From contig CACMJT010000006.1 in assembly GCA_902614065.1 (NCBI GenBank), forward strand, positions 1-64,000: a DNA stretch of 64,000 bases, given 5' to 3'. This document shows positions 35,118 to 43,799 of the stretch, piece by piece. Origin of the DNA: an uncultured Bacteroidota bacterium (GTDB lineage Bacteria; Bacteroidota; Bacteroidia; Flavobacteriales; Flavobacteriaceae). Positions within the stretch are counted from its first letter, which is position 1; each line of letters starts with the position of its first letter. The translations under genes were made by a program, and so were the position numbers. The notes below the pieces were generated by a model. The model was not told where the DNA came from. It worked only from the letters and a program-made list of their open reading frames with translations, and ran no database searches.

Positions 35118-36436
35118 AAAGTAAATTAAAAATAGAAACCTTACCTGAGTATAAAATAAAAGATATAGGATTGGCAGAGTGGGGACGAAATGAAATAAAA
35201 CTGGCCGAATCAGAAATGCCTGGATTAATGGCCCTAAGACAAGAATATTCAAAATCAAAGCCATTAATGGGTGCAAGAATAGCTGGATGCCTGCATATGA
35301 CTATACAGACTGCTGTTTTGATAGAAACATTAGTTGAACTTGGTGCAGATGTTAGGTGGAGTTCATGTAATATTTTTTCCACTCAGGATCACGCTGCAGC
35401 GGCAATTGCAAAATCTGGTATTCCAGTATTTGCCTGGAAGGGAATGAGTGAAGAAGAATTTAATTGGTGTATAGAGCAAACTCTTTTTTTTGGTGATGAA
35501 AAAAAACCACTTAATATGATTTTAGATGATGGAGGTGATTTAACAAATTTAGTCCTCGATAATTATCCAGAGTTAGCTAACAACATTAAAGGGATAACCG
35601 AAGAAACAACGACTGGTGTTTTGAGACTTCATGAAAGACAAAAAAAAGGTACTTTAATTCTGCCTGCAATTAATGTCAATGACTCTGTTACCAAGGCAAA
35701 GTTTGATAATAAGTTTGGCTGTAGAGAATCAGCTGTTGATGCAGTTAGAAGGGCAACAGACCTGATGTTAGCTGGAAAAAAAGTTGTAGTTTGTGGATAT
35801 GGAGATGTGGGCAAGGGAACAGCAGCATCTTTTGCAGCTGCAAAGTGTATCGTAACTATTACGGAAATTGATCCAATTTGTGCATTACAAGCTGCTATGG
35901 ATGGCTTTCAGGTAAAAAAACTTGATAATATAATTTCTGAAATGGATATAATTGTTACTGCAACTGGTAACAAGAATATTGTTACAAAAAGACACTTTAT
36001 AAAAATGAAGGATAAAGCCGTTGTTTGTAATATCGGTCATTTTGATAACGAGATTGACATGGAATGGCTAGATTCAAATCATGGACATACGAAATTGGAA
36101 ATTAAACCTCAGGTAGATAAGTATGAAATTTTTGAAAAGGATATTATAATTCTTGCTGAGGGTAGGTTAGTTAACCTAGGTTGTGCTACTGGACACCCAA
36201 GCTTTGTCATGAGTAATTCCTTTACTAATCAGGTTTTGGCACAAATAGAACTTTGGACTAATAAATATCATTATGAAAATAAAGTTTACACATTACCTAA
36301 GAAACTTGATGAAAAAGTCGCCTATTTACATCTCAAAGCTTTAGACATTGAGCTTGAAAAATTAACAGATGATCAGGCAAAATATATCAATGTAAATATA
36401 TCGGGTCCTTTCAAGTCTGACAATTATAAATATTAA
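35114..36436 (+). CDS. ahcY: adenosylhomocysteinase
   Basis: Hydrolyses S-adenosylhomocysteine to adenosine and homocysteine, completing the SAM cycle with metK. The 440-residue protein has [29 protein letters not shown] (about 36-64), [17 protein letters not shown], the NAD-binding [12 protein letters not shown] (about 227-238) and [22 protein letters not shown] near residue 356-378. The C terminus DNYKY carries the Lys/Tyr residues that reach into the NAD site of the neighbouring subunit. The next gene starts 2 bp later, so it is physically continuous with the sugar-nucleotide genes. Confidence 0.97.
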   Translation: MKSKLKIETLPEYKIKDIGLAEWGRNEIKLAESEMPGLMALRQEYSKSKPLMGARIAGCLHMTIQTAVLIETLVELGADVRWSSCNIFSTQDHAAAAIAKSGIPVFAWKGMSEEEFNWCIEQTLFFGDEKKPLNMILDDGGDLTNLVLDNYPELANNIKGITEETTTGVLRLHERQKKGTLILPAINVNDSVTKAKFDNKFGCRESAVDAVRRATDLMLAGKKVVVCGYGDVGKGTAASFAAAKCIVTITEIDPICALQAAMDGFQVKKLDNIISEMDIIVTATGNKNIVTKRHFIKMKDKAVVCNIGHFDNEIDMEWLDSNHGHTKLEIKPQVDKYEIFEKDIIILAEGRLVNLGCATGHPSFVMSNSFTNQVLAQIELWTNKYHYENKVYTLPKKLDEKVAYLHLKALDIELEKLTDDQAKYINVNISGPFKSDNYKY

Positions 36437-36438
36437 TA

Positions 36439-37263
36439 ATGGATAAATTTAAAGTTGGTATTATTGGTAATGGTTTTGTTGGTGAAGCACAGGCATTTGC
36501 TTTTTCAACCGTTTCTGAATTAAGAATTTATGATATTTCACCAGATCGTTCAAGTCACTCTTTGGATCAGGTTCATGAATGTGATTATGTTTTCGTTTCT
36601 GTACCAACACCAATGTTCAAGAATGGCCAACAAGATTTATCATACATAAATAAAGTATTTGAAAAAGCTAAATTAGGACCTATATACATAATAAAATCTA
36701 CAGTTTTACCTGGAACTACTGATAACTTAATTTCTAAATACAAGAAACTAAAAATTATTTTTTCACCAGAATTTTTAACTGAAAGAACTGCAAAAATTGA
36801 TATGTTAACCCAGTCAAGAATTATTTTAGGGGGGGAAAAAAAATTGACAGGTTTTGTAAGGTTACTATTTCAGAAAAGATTTAAGAATAAGAATGTGATC
36901 GAAACTGATGCGAAAACTGCCGAGCTTATAAAATATATGAATAATTCATTTTTAGCGACCAAAGTATCAATTATGAATGAATTTAAACTCTTATCTGACA
37001 AAATTGGTGCTTCTTGGGAAGATGCACTTTACGGTTTTGCATCAGATGGTAGAATCGGTGATAGTCATTTAGATGTTCCGGGTCATGATGGAAAGCTAGG
37101 CTATGGTGGGACGTGTTTTCCAAAAGATGTAAATGCTATAATCTTATTCGCAAAAAATAATAATATTGATCTAAATACAATTGAGGGTGGATGGAAGACA
37201 AATATTAAAGTTAGACCAGAAAAAGACTGGGAAGATAATATCGGAAGGGCATTAAGTTTATGA
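36439..37263 (+). CDS. UDP-glucose/GDP-mannose dehydrogenase family protein, short form
   Basis: A 274-residue protein with the N-terminal NAD domain (GIIGNGFVGEAQAFAF, VFVSVPTPM, IIKSTVLPGTTD, FSPEFLTERTA) and the central domain with the catalytic cysteine (GKLGYGGTCFPKDVNAII, about 229-246). The C-terminal UDP-binding domain of about 130-150 residues is missing. The downstream gene starts 2 bp later with its own Rossmann motif, so this is not an obvious frameshift. Adjacency to a UDP-glucuronate epimerase suggests it supplies UDP-glucuronate. How it would bind the nucleotide without the C-domain is unclear. Confidence 0.85.
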   Translation: MDKFKVGIIGNGFVGEAQAFAFSTVSELRIYDISPDRSSHSLDQVHECDYVFVSVPTPMFKNGQQDLSYINKVFEKAKLGPIYIIKSTVLPGTTDNLISKYKKLKIIFSPEFLTERTAKIDMLTQSRIILGGEKKLTGFVRLLFQKRFKNKNVIETDAKTAELIKYMNNSFLATKVSIMNEFKLLSDKIGASWEDALYGFASDGRIGDSHLDVPGHDGKLGYGGTCFPKDVNAIILFAKNNNIDLNTIEGGWKTNIKVRPEKDWEDNIGRALSL

Positions 37264-37264
37264 T

Positions 37265-38272
37265 ATGAAAAAAATTCTTGTAACTGGTGCTGCTGGCTTT
37301 ATTGGTTTCCATTTATCAAAAAAACTTATTAGTCAGGGCTTTTTAGTTGTTGGCCTTGATAACATTAATGACTATTATGATCCAAATTTAAAATTAGATC
37401 GTTTAAAAAAATTAGGGATTGATATTACTGAAGCTAAAAGAAATAATCAAATTTCTAAATTTCAATCTTTTAAATTTATTAGAGCAAACTTAGAGGATAA
37501 GAAAACTCTAATGGAATTGTTTAAAAATGAAAAATTTGATATAGTTTGTAATCTTGCCGCTCAAGCTGGTGTAAGATATAGTTTAACTAATCCTCATGCA
37601 TATTTAAATAGTAATATTTTAGGTTTTTTAAATATTTTAGAGTGTTGTAGATATAATAAAATTAATCACTTAATTTACGCGTCTAGCTCTAGTGTATATG
37701 GTTTAAATAAGAAAATTCCATTTTCAGTTAAACATAATGTTGATAACCCAATAAGTTTGTATGCGGCAACCAAAAAAAGTAATGAGCTAATGGCTCATAC
37801 ATACAGTCATTTATACGAATTACCAACTACGGGGTTAAGGTTTTTCACTGTATATGGACCTTGGGGTCGCCCTGACATGGCATTATTTTTATTTACCAAA
37901 GCAATAATTGATGGAAAAGCTATAGATGTTTATAACTTTGGAAAAATGCAAAGAGATTTTACATACATAGATGACATTGTTGAGGGAATATTTAAAATTA
38001 TAATTAAAGAAAAAAAACAAGATTATAACATATATAATATTGGAAATAATAATACAGTTGAATTATTAGATTTTATAAGTAATATTGAAAAAAAGCTTGG
38101 AAAAATTGCTAAGAAAAACATGCTTCCCATTCAACCAGGTGATGTATCAAAAACCTGGGCAAATGTTGATCAACTAATTAAAGATTATAATTATCAGCCC
38201 TCAACAAGCATAAAAGATGGAATTGATCGTTTTATTGATTGGTACATTGATTATTATAAACCATATGGTTAA
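37265..38272 (+). CDS. UDP-glucuronate 4-epimerase-like NAD-dependent epimerase
   Basis: A 335-residue extended short-chain dehydrogenase. The NAD motif is VTGAAGFIGFHLSKKL (about 5-20). DNINDYYDPNLKLDRLKKL after the second strand is characteristic of UDP-glucuronate epimerases. The catalytic SSSSVYG and YAATKKSNELMAH supply Ser, Tyr and Lys. VYGPWGRPDMALFLFTKAI is also diagnostic. It would convert UDP-glucuronate to UDP-galacturonate, matching the dehydrogenase encoded 2 bp upstream. Confidence 0.9.
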   Translation: MKKILVTGAAGFIGFHLSKKLISQGFLVVGLDNINDYYDPNLKLDRLKKLGIDITEAKRNNQISKFQSFKFIRANLEDKKTLMELFKNEKFDIVCNLAAQAGVRYSLTNPHAYLNSNILGFLNILECCRYNKINHLIYASSSSVYGLNKKIPFSVKHNVDNPISLYAATKKSNELMAHTYSHLYELPTTGLRFFTVYGPWGRPDMALFLFTKAIIDGKAIDVYNFGKMQRDFTYIDDIVEGIFKIIIKEKKQDYNIYNIGNNNTVELLDFISNIEKKLGKIAKKNMLPIQPGDVSKTWANVDQLIKDYNYQPSTSIKDGIDRFIDWYIDYYKPYG

Positions 38273-38317
38273 ATATTTTGATTATTATTTCTTTTTGTAC
38301 AATAAAAACTTTAAATA

Positions 38318-39607
38318 GTGAAAATTAAAAATTATCGTATTGCAATAGTTGGCTTAGGTTATGTTGGTTTACCATTAAGTGTTGAGTTTGCAAAAAAGTA
38401 TAAAACCATTGGATTTGATGTTAATAAAGAAAGAGTTAATCAGTTAGAAAAATATGAAGATAAGACATTAGAGGTTGGATCTAATGATCTTAGAGATGTA
38501 ATTTTAGATTATAAGAAAAATAATTTTTTAGGTTTAGAGTTAACAACTAATATCTCAGAACTTGAGCCATGTAACATATATATAATTACTGTTCCAACTC
38601 CAATAAATTCAGAAAAACAACCTGATTTTTCAGCAATTAAAAAAGCAACTAAGGCAGTATCAAAATTAATTTCAAAAAATAATATCATAATCTATGAAAG
38701 TACTGTTTACCCAGGGGCTACGGAAGAAATTTGTGTGCCCATAATTGAAAATATAACAGGATTAAAACTTAACAAAGATTTTTTTGTGGGATATTCGCCA
38801 GAAAGAATTAATCCTGGTGATAAAGAAAAAACATTGACTAAAATATTAAAAATTACATCAGCATCTAATTATGAATCAGCTGTCATTGTGGACAATCTAT
38901 ATAAATCAATTATTGATGCCGGTACATATATGGCAAAATCCATTAGGGTCGCTGAGGCAGCAAAAGTAATTGAAAACTCTCAAAGAGATATCAATATTGC
39001 TTTTATCAATGAGTTAGCTAAAATATTTAACATTCTTAATATAGATACAAATGATGTTCTTGAGGCTGCCGGTACTAAATGGAATTTTTTAAATTTTAAA
39101 CCCGGATTAGTTGGAGGACATTGCATTGGTGTAGATCCTTATTATTTAGCACAAAAAGCTATAGATGTGGGGTATAACCCAAATATTATTCTCTCTGGAA
39201 GAAAACTAAATGATTCTATGGGTAAGTACGTAGCAAATCAGTTATTAAGTTTTATAAAAGCTGAAAGAGGTAAGATTGATGGTGCAAAAGTTCTTTTACT
39301 TGGTTTAACATTCAAAGAAAATTGTCCAGACCTTAGAAACTCTAAAGTTTTTGATATAATTAATGAATTAAGCAATACGGATTTAAATATTTCTTTATAT
39401 GATCCTTGGGTAAATGAAAATGAAATAATGCACCATAAAAAGTTGTTAATTCATAATTTATCTAGTAAAAATAAATTTGATGCAATTATTTTGTGTGTGG
39501 CTCATAAAGAGTTCTTAAAATTAAACTACGAAGATTTAAAAACTCCGAAAGGTTTTATTTATGACTTAAAAAGTTTTTTGCCACATCATGTAAAATACAG
39601 GTTATAA
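38318..39607 (+). CDS. UDP-N-acetylhexosamine 6-dehydrogenase, WbpA/TviB-like
   Basis: A 429-residue nucleotide-sugar dehydrogenase with all three domains: NAD domain (IAIVGLGYVGLPLSVEFAKKY), central domain with AEAAKVIENSQRDINIAFINELA, and catalytic Cys in GLVGGHCIGVDPYYLA (about 265-280), followed by the UDP-binding domain (LLLGLTFKENCPDLRNSKVFDII, about 325-347). The sequence groups with WbpA/TviB enzymes that make UDP-N-acetylglucosaminuronate or galactosaminuronate. The start is GTG at 38318. The WbpB-like gene two steps downstream supports UDP-GlcNAc as substrate. Confidence 0.92.
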   Translation: MKIKNYRIAIVGLGYVGLPLSVEFAKKYKTIGFDVNKERVNQLEKYEDKTLEVGSNDLRDVILDYKKNNFLGLELTTNISELEPCNIYIITVPTPINSEKQPDFSAIKKATKAVSKLISKNNIIIYESTVYPGATEEICVPIIENITGLKLNKDFFVGYSPERINPGDKEKTLTKILKITSASNYESAVIVDNLYKSIIDAGTYMAKSIRVAEAAKVIENSQRDINIAFINELAKIFNILNIDTNDVLEAAGTKWNFLNFKPGLVGGHCIGVDPYYLAQKAIDVGYNPNIILSGRKLNDSMGKYVANQLLSFIKAERGKIDGAKVLLLGLTFKENCPDLRNSKVFDIINELSNTDLNISLYDPWVNENEIMHHKKLLIHNLSSKNKFDAIILCVAHKEFLKLNYEDLKTPKGFIYDLKSFLPHHVKYRL

Positions 39608-40281
39608 TGATAATTTTTGCATACGACTTTCCTCACAGAAAAACGGAAGAATTTATTATTTTTTGTCATTTAAATAATATTAAAATTAGCGCAGTAATTG
39701 GAACTAGCTGGAAAAAATTAAATGTTAGTAGCCCAAAGTTTAAAACAAAGATTTCAATTAAACCTATTTATCAACCACATTTTTTATGTGAAAAATTGAA
39801 AATCAAATATCATAGGGTTGATCATAACTCTGATGAGTGTTTTGAAATTTTAAAAAAATTAAAACCTGAAATTGGATTGATTGCAGGCGCGAGAATAATA
39901 AATAGTAGAATAATTAAACTATTCAAAAAAGGGATTATAAATTTTCATCCTGGAGATATTCCAAAAATAAGAGGACTAAACTCCTCCCTTAGGGCCATAA
40001 AATTTAATCACCCTCAAGTTGTTACTGCTCACCTAATTGATGAAAAAATCGATTCTGGAATAATTTTATTTAAAAAAAAATTAGATTTAAGTTCCTCGGA
40101 TTCGATTTTTGAAATAAATGAAAAGCTATACAAATCACAAATTTCAATGATAACCCAAGCAATAGATAAAACAATTAACAGACAAGGTGTAAAAATAAAT
40201 ATTAAAACACCATACTATTATAAATCTCCTTATGAAACCATTGAGGATTTTCAAAAAGATTTTAAAAATTATTTTAAATGA
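39607..40281 (+). CDS. formyltransferase-family enzyme, likely sugar-nucleotide N-formyltransferase
   Basis: A 224-residue protein with the Fmt/PurN-type formyltransferase core. GIINFHPGDIPKIRGLNSSL (about 111-130) contains the Asn and His of the catalytic N-H-D triad, and HLIDEKIDSGIILFKK (about 140-155) supplies the Asp. There is no C-terminal RNA-binding domain as in methionyl-tRNA formyltransferase. It overlaps wbpA-like by 1 bp and wbpB-like by 4 bp, placing it exactly inside the 2,3-diamino-uronate gene set. I infer it formylates the 3-amino group from N10-formyl-tetrahydrofolate. The acceptor is not proven by sequence. Confidence 0.82.
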   Translation: MIIFAYDFPHRKTEEFIIFCHLNNIKISAVIGTSWKKLNVSSPKFKTKISIKPIYQPHFLCEKLKIKYHRVDHNSDECFEILKKLKPEIGLIAGARIINSRIIKLFKKGIINFHPGDIPKIRGLNSSLRAIKFNHPQVVTAHLIDEKIDSGIILFKKKLDLSSSDSIFEINEKLYKSQISMITQAIDKTINRQGVKINIKTPYYYKSPYETIEDFQKDFKNYFK

Positions 40282-41252
40282 AACAATTCGCATTAATAGG
40301 GGCTTCAGGGTATATTGCTCCGAGACATTTGAAAGCAATCAAGGAAACAAATAGTAATTTGATCACCGCACTTGACCCTTTTGATAGTGTTGGAGTAATG
40401 GATAGTTATTTTCCAAATGCTGATTTTTTTACTGAGTTTGAAAGGTTTGATAGATATGTATCAAAACTAAGATTTGATAAAGCAATACATTTAGATTATG
40501 TCTCAATATGTACCCCTAACTATCTTCATGATTCTCACATAAGATTTGCACTTAGACATGGTGCTGATGCAATTTGCGAAAAACCATTGGTTTTAAACCC
40601 TTGGAATCTAGATTCACTTTCAAAAATTGAAGAAATTTCTGGGAGAAAAATTTATAACATTTTACAATTAAGAGAGCATAAAACTATAATTGATCTAAAG
40701 AAAAAAATTGATAGCTCTGACCCAAATAAGATTTATGACGTTGATCTTACCTATTTAACATCAAGGGGTAATTGGTATTATACATCATGGAAGGGTGATA
40801 AAACAAAATCTGGGGGAATTGCAACTAATATAGGAGTACATTTTTTTGACATGTTAAATTGGATTTTTGGAGATTTAATTAGCAACGTCGTACATATTCA
40901 TACACATGATAGAGCAGCTGGATTTTTAGAATTTAAGCGTGCTAGAGTGCGTTGGTTTTTATCAATAAACGAAGACTTAATTCCACCACAAATAAAATCA
41001 ACTGGTCAAAGAACTTATCGATCTATTAAAATTGACGGAAAGGATTTGGAGTTTAGTGATGGATTTACAGATTTACACACAACAGTCTACAGAAAAATAA
41101 TTTCAGGTAATGGATACGGACTTTCCGAAGCTAGACCCGCTATTGAAATTGTCAGTCAAATTAGAACTATGAAACCAGTAGGACTGAATGGCTCCTATCA
41201 CAATTTTGCAAAAAAATCATTATCAAACCATCCTTTCGAAAATACTAAGTGA
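40278..41252 (+). CDS. UDP-GlcNAcA 3-dehydrogenase, WbpB/WlbA-like (Gfo/Idh/MocA family)
   Basis: A 324-residue oxidoreductase that oxidises C3 of UDP-N-acetylglucosaminuronate in the WbpB/WlbA group. The N-terminal FALIGASGYIAPRHLKAIKET and the segment ITALDPFDSVGVMDSYFP are close to what I recall for WbpB. Also present are YVSICTPNYLHDSHIRFALRHGADAICEKPLVLNPW (catalytic EKP lysine) and GGIATNIGVHFFDMLNW (His and Asp). It lies directly downstream of the formyltransferase and overlaps the 2-epimerase by GTGA. Confidence 0.9.
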   Translation: MKQFALIGASGYIAPRHLKAIKETNSNLITALDPFDSVGVMDSYFPNADFFTEFERFDRYVSKLRFDKAIHLDYVSICTPNYLHDSHIRFALRHGADAICEKPLVLNPWNLDSLSKIEEISGRKIYNILQLREHKTIIDLKKKIDSSDPNKIYDVDLTYLTSRGNWYYTSWKGDKTKSGGIATNIGVHFFDMLNWIFGDLISNVVHIHTHDRAAGFLEFKRARVRWFLSINEDLIPPQIKSTGQRTYRSIKIDGKDLEFSDGFTDLHTTVYRKIISGNGYGLSEARPAIEIVSQIRTMKPVGLNGSYHNFAKKSLSNHPFENTK

Positions 41253-42304
41253 TAAAAATTGTAACTATAATTGGTGCGAGACCTCAATTTATAAAAGCTG
41301 CGTCTCTGAGCAGAGAGATTAAAAAGCATAAAAATATTAAGGAAGTATTAGTACATACTGGACAGCATTTTGATAAAAATATGAGTGATATTTTTTTTAA
41401 TCAAATGCATATTCCAAAACCAAAGTATAATCTGAATATTAACAATCTAAGTCATGGAATGATGACAGGTAAAATGATTGCAGGAATTGAAAAAATATTA
41501 ATTGAAGAGAATCCGAACTGGTTACTAGTTTATGGTGATACAAACTCTACGCTTGCAGGTGCTATAGCTGCAATAAAATTAAAAATCAAAGTAATCCATG
41601 TTGAGGCTGGCTTAAGGTCTTTTAATACGGATATGCCTGAGGAAATAAATAGAATACTTACTGATAGAGTGAGCAGCTTACTGTTTTGCTCAACAAAGAC
41701 AGCAATGAATAATCTTAAGTCTGAGGGATATTTAAGTTTTAATTGTAAATTTTACGATGTGGGAGACATAATGTATGATTCAGCAAAATATTTTAAAGAA
41801 TTTTCAAACATTAATCCCACAGAAGAAGATTATATTTTAATGACTCTACACAGGGCTGAAAATACCGATATTGAATCCAAATTAAAAAATATATTTAAAA
41901 ATATAGATCTTTTAAATAAAAGAATTAAAGTAAAAATTCCTCTTCATCCCAGAACAAAAAAGTATATAAAAAAGTTTAAAATTAAAACTAAAGTTGAATT
42001 AATAAACCCTGTAGGTTATGTTGATATGCTTAAACTGATTGAAAATGCAAGTTGTGTTATTACAGATAGTGGTGGTTTACAAAAAGAAGCATATTTCTTT
42101 AAAAAGCAATGCTTTACGTTGAGGAACGAAACCGAGTGGTCTGAATTAGTGGAGCTAGGTTATAACACTCTCATAAACGTAGAGGAAAAGTTTTTTTATA
42201 AATTAATTGAAACCAAAATGTTAAATAAAATTGAATTTTCTAATGATTTATATGGGGATGGAAATACTGCTGCTAAAATTATTCATGCAATTTTGGATTT
42301 TTAA
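41249..42304 (+). CDS. UDP-N-acetylglucosamine 2-epimerase family, WecB/WbpI-like
   Basis: A 351-residue non-hydrolysing epimerase with VTIIGARPQFIKAASLSREI (about 4-23), VLVHTGQHFDKNMSDIFF, VYGDTNSTLAGA, HVEAGLRSFNTDMPEEINRILTD (about 113-135), TLHRAENTD and SGGLQKEAYFFKK. WecB acts on UDP-GlcNAc. WbpI acts on the UDP-2,3-diacetamido-glucuronate made by the WbpA-B-E-D enzymes. The neighbours favour the WbpI role here, giving a mannuronate-type sugar. The start is GTG at 41249, overlapping the preceding TGA. Confidence 0.92.
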   Translation: MIKIVTIIGARPQFIKAASLSREIKKHKNIKEVLVHTGQHFDKNMSDIFFNQMHIPKPKYNLNINNLSHGMMTGKMIAGIEKILIEENPNWLLVYGDTNSTLAGAIAAIKLKIKVIHVEAGLRSFNTDMPEEINRILTDRVSSLLFCSTKTAMNNLKSEGYLSFNCKFYDVGDIMYDSAKYFKEFSNINPTEEDYILMTLHRAENTDIESKLKNIFKNIDLLNKRIKVKIPLHPRTKKYIKKFKIKTKVELINPVGYVDMLKLIENASCVITDSGGLQKEAYFFKKQCFTLRNETEWSELVELGYNTLINVEEKFFYKLIETKMLNKIEFSNDLYGDGNTAAKIIHAILDF

Positions 42305-42310
42305 TCATAG

Positions 42311-43798
42311 ATGAAGAATAAAACATTAAAAATTTTAGTGTTAATTTTAGTTCAAGGAATTAATACTTTTCTGAGTTTTATATTCCTTCCCTATTTATCA
42401 AGAGCATTATCAGTTGAGGACTACGGCACATATGGTCAGACATTATTAATAGTTAATATTGTTTTTGTAGGCTTTTCATTTGGTTTGGGTAAAATTATTT
42501 ACACATATTTTTCAGATCCTAAACAAGATAATAATGAAGTCTTTATATCAAATTTATATGTTGCGGTTCTTTCTGGAATTTTTGCCATTCTTATTTTTCT
42601 TCCCCTAGTTGGGTTTACCTCAAATCTATTTGATAATCAAAACATAGAACCTTTACTATTAATTTATATACTTTCTGTTCCATTTTCAATTGCTTATCTA
42701 ACAGTTAATGCTTCTTTAATTTTTTTTGATAAAGTTTCTCTCGTAGCAAAAATTGCTGTTTTTACAAATATTTTAAAAATATTGTTGATAATTATTGCAA
42801 TTCAAATTTTAAATTCAATTTTAGCAATATTTTATTTCTTATTATTTATTTCATTTTTACAATTTTCCATAGGTATTTATTTCTCCAAAAAAATATTTAG
42901 TTTTTCTTCAAAAAAATTTAAACTTAACCTAGCTTTAGAACAGTTGAAATATGGTCTTCCTCTTGGTTTGACCTCAATTTTAGGAGTTATGTTTAAGTCA
43001 ACTGATAGTTTTATGATTAGCTCAACAATGAGTGTAAGTGACTATGCAATATATCGAAATGGGGCCTTCGAAATACCTTTTTTAGCAACGTTATATTCTT
43101 CAATATCTGCAATTGTTTTACCTAGTATTTCAAACTTATTTTATAATGAAGATTACAATAAAATTTTATTTCTAAAGAAAAGAGTTATTAATAATTCCTT
43201 TGCAATAATTTTCCCAATTTTAATATTCTTTATTTTCTACAGCGAAGATATTATTATAACATATCTTTCCTCCACTTACAAAGATAGCTCTTCAATTTTT
43301 GCTGTATACAGTCTTATACTATTGTTTAGGATTAACGATTACGAAGATATTTTTGTTGTTTCTAAAAATGCTAATAAAATGCTTTATATATATCTAATTG
43401 CTTTTATACTTAATTTGATTTTAAATTATTTTTTCATAATAAATTTTGGCTCAGTTGGAGCAGCACTTGCAACCTTAATCTCAATTTTTTTTATTGCATT
43501 ATCCTCAATGATATTATCATCTAAAATCATAAATAAAAATGTTTTGGATTTTTTTGATTTCAATTTATTATTAAAAACCTCTTTTATCTACGTAACATCA
43601 TTTTTTATTTTGGCAATTGTTTTCTCATTTTTTGAAGAAATTAATATTGTATACAAACTATTCTCTTATTTATTTATAACTGGAATTATTATTATAAGAT
43701 TTTCATTAGTTGAAATAGGAATACTTAATCAAGTTTTTACAAAAATGCCTTATTTTGGCACCAAACTGAATAATATTATAAATTTTATAAAAAAATAA
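42311..43798 (+). CDS. wzx: Wzx-type polysaccharide flippase
   Basis: A 495-residue polytopic protein with about 12-14 hydrophobic segments. The N terminus (VLILVQGINTFLSFIFLPYLSRALSVEDYGTYGQTLLIVNI) is characteristic of the polysaccharide transporter/MATE-like family. It would flip undecaprenyl-diphosphate-linked repeat units to the periplasm. It sits between the sugar-nucleotide genes and the first asnB-type gene, with 6-bp and 1-bp gaps. Confidence 0.9.
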   Translation: MKNKTLKILVLILVQGINTFLSFIFLPYLSRALSVEDYGTYGQTLLIVNIVFVGFSFGLGKIIYTYFSDPKQDNNEVFISNLYVAVLSGIFAILIFLPLVGFTSNLFDNQNIEPLLLIYILSVPFSIAYLTVNASLIFFDKVSLVAKIAVFTNILKILLIIIAIQILNSILAIFYFLLFISFLQFSIGIYFSKKIFSFSSKKFKLNLALEQLKYGLPLGLTSILGVMFKSTDSFMISSTMSVSDYAIYRNGAFEIPFLATLYSSISAIVLPSISNLFYNEDYNKILFLKKRVINNSFAIIFPILIFFIFYSEDIIITYLSSTYKDSSSIFAVYSLILLFRINDYEDIFVVSKNANKMLYIYLIAFILNLILNYFFIINFGSVGAALATLISIFFIALSSMILSSKIINKNVLDFFDFNLLLKTSFIYVTSFFILAIVFSFFEEINIVYKLFSYLFITGIIIIRFSLVEIGILNQVFTKMPYFGTKLNNIINFIKK

Positions 43799-43799
43799 T

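Noticed and set aside
36439..37263. Frameshifted or pseudogenised UDP-glucose dehydrogenase
   Set aside because: The reading frame is clean, the next gene starts 2 bp after the stop, and no UDP-binding domain is seen in other frames. A genuine short form is simpler.
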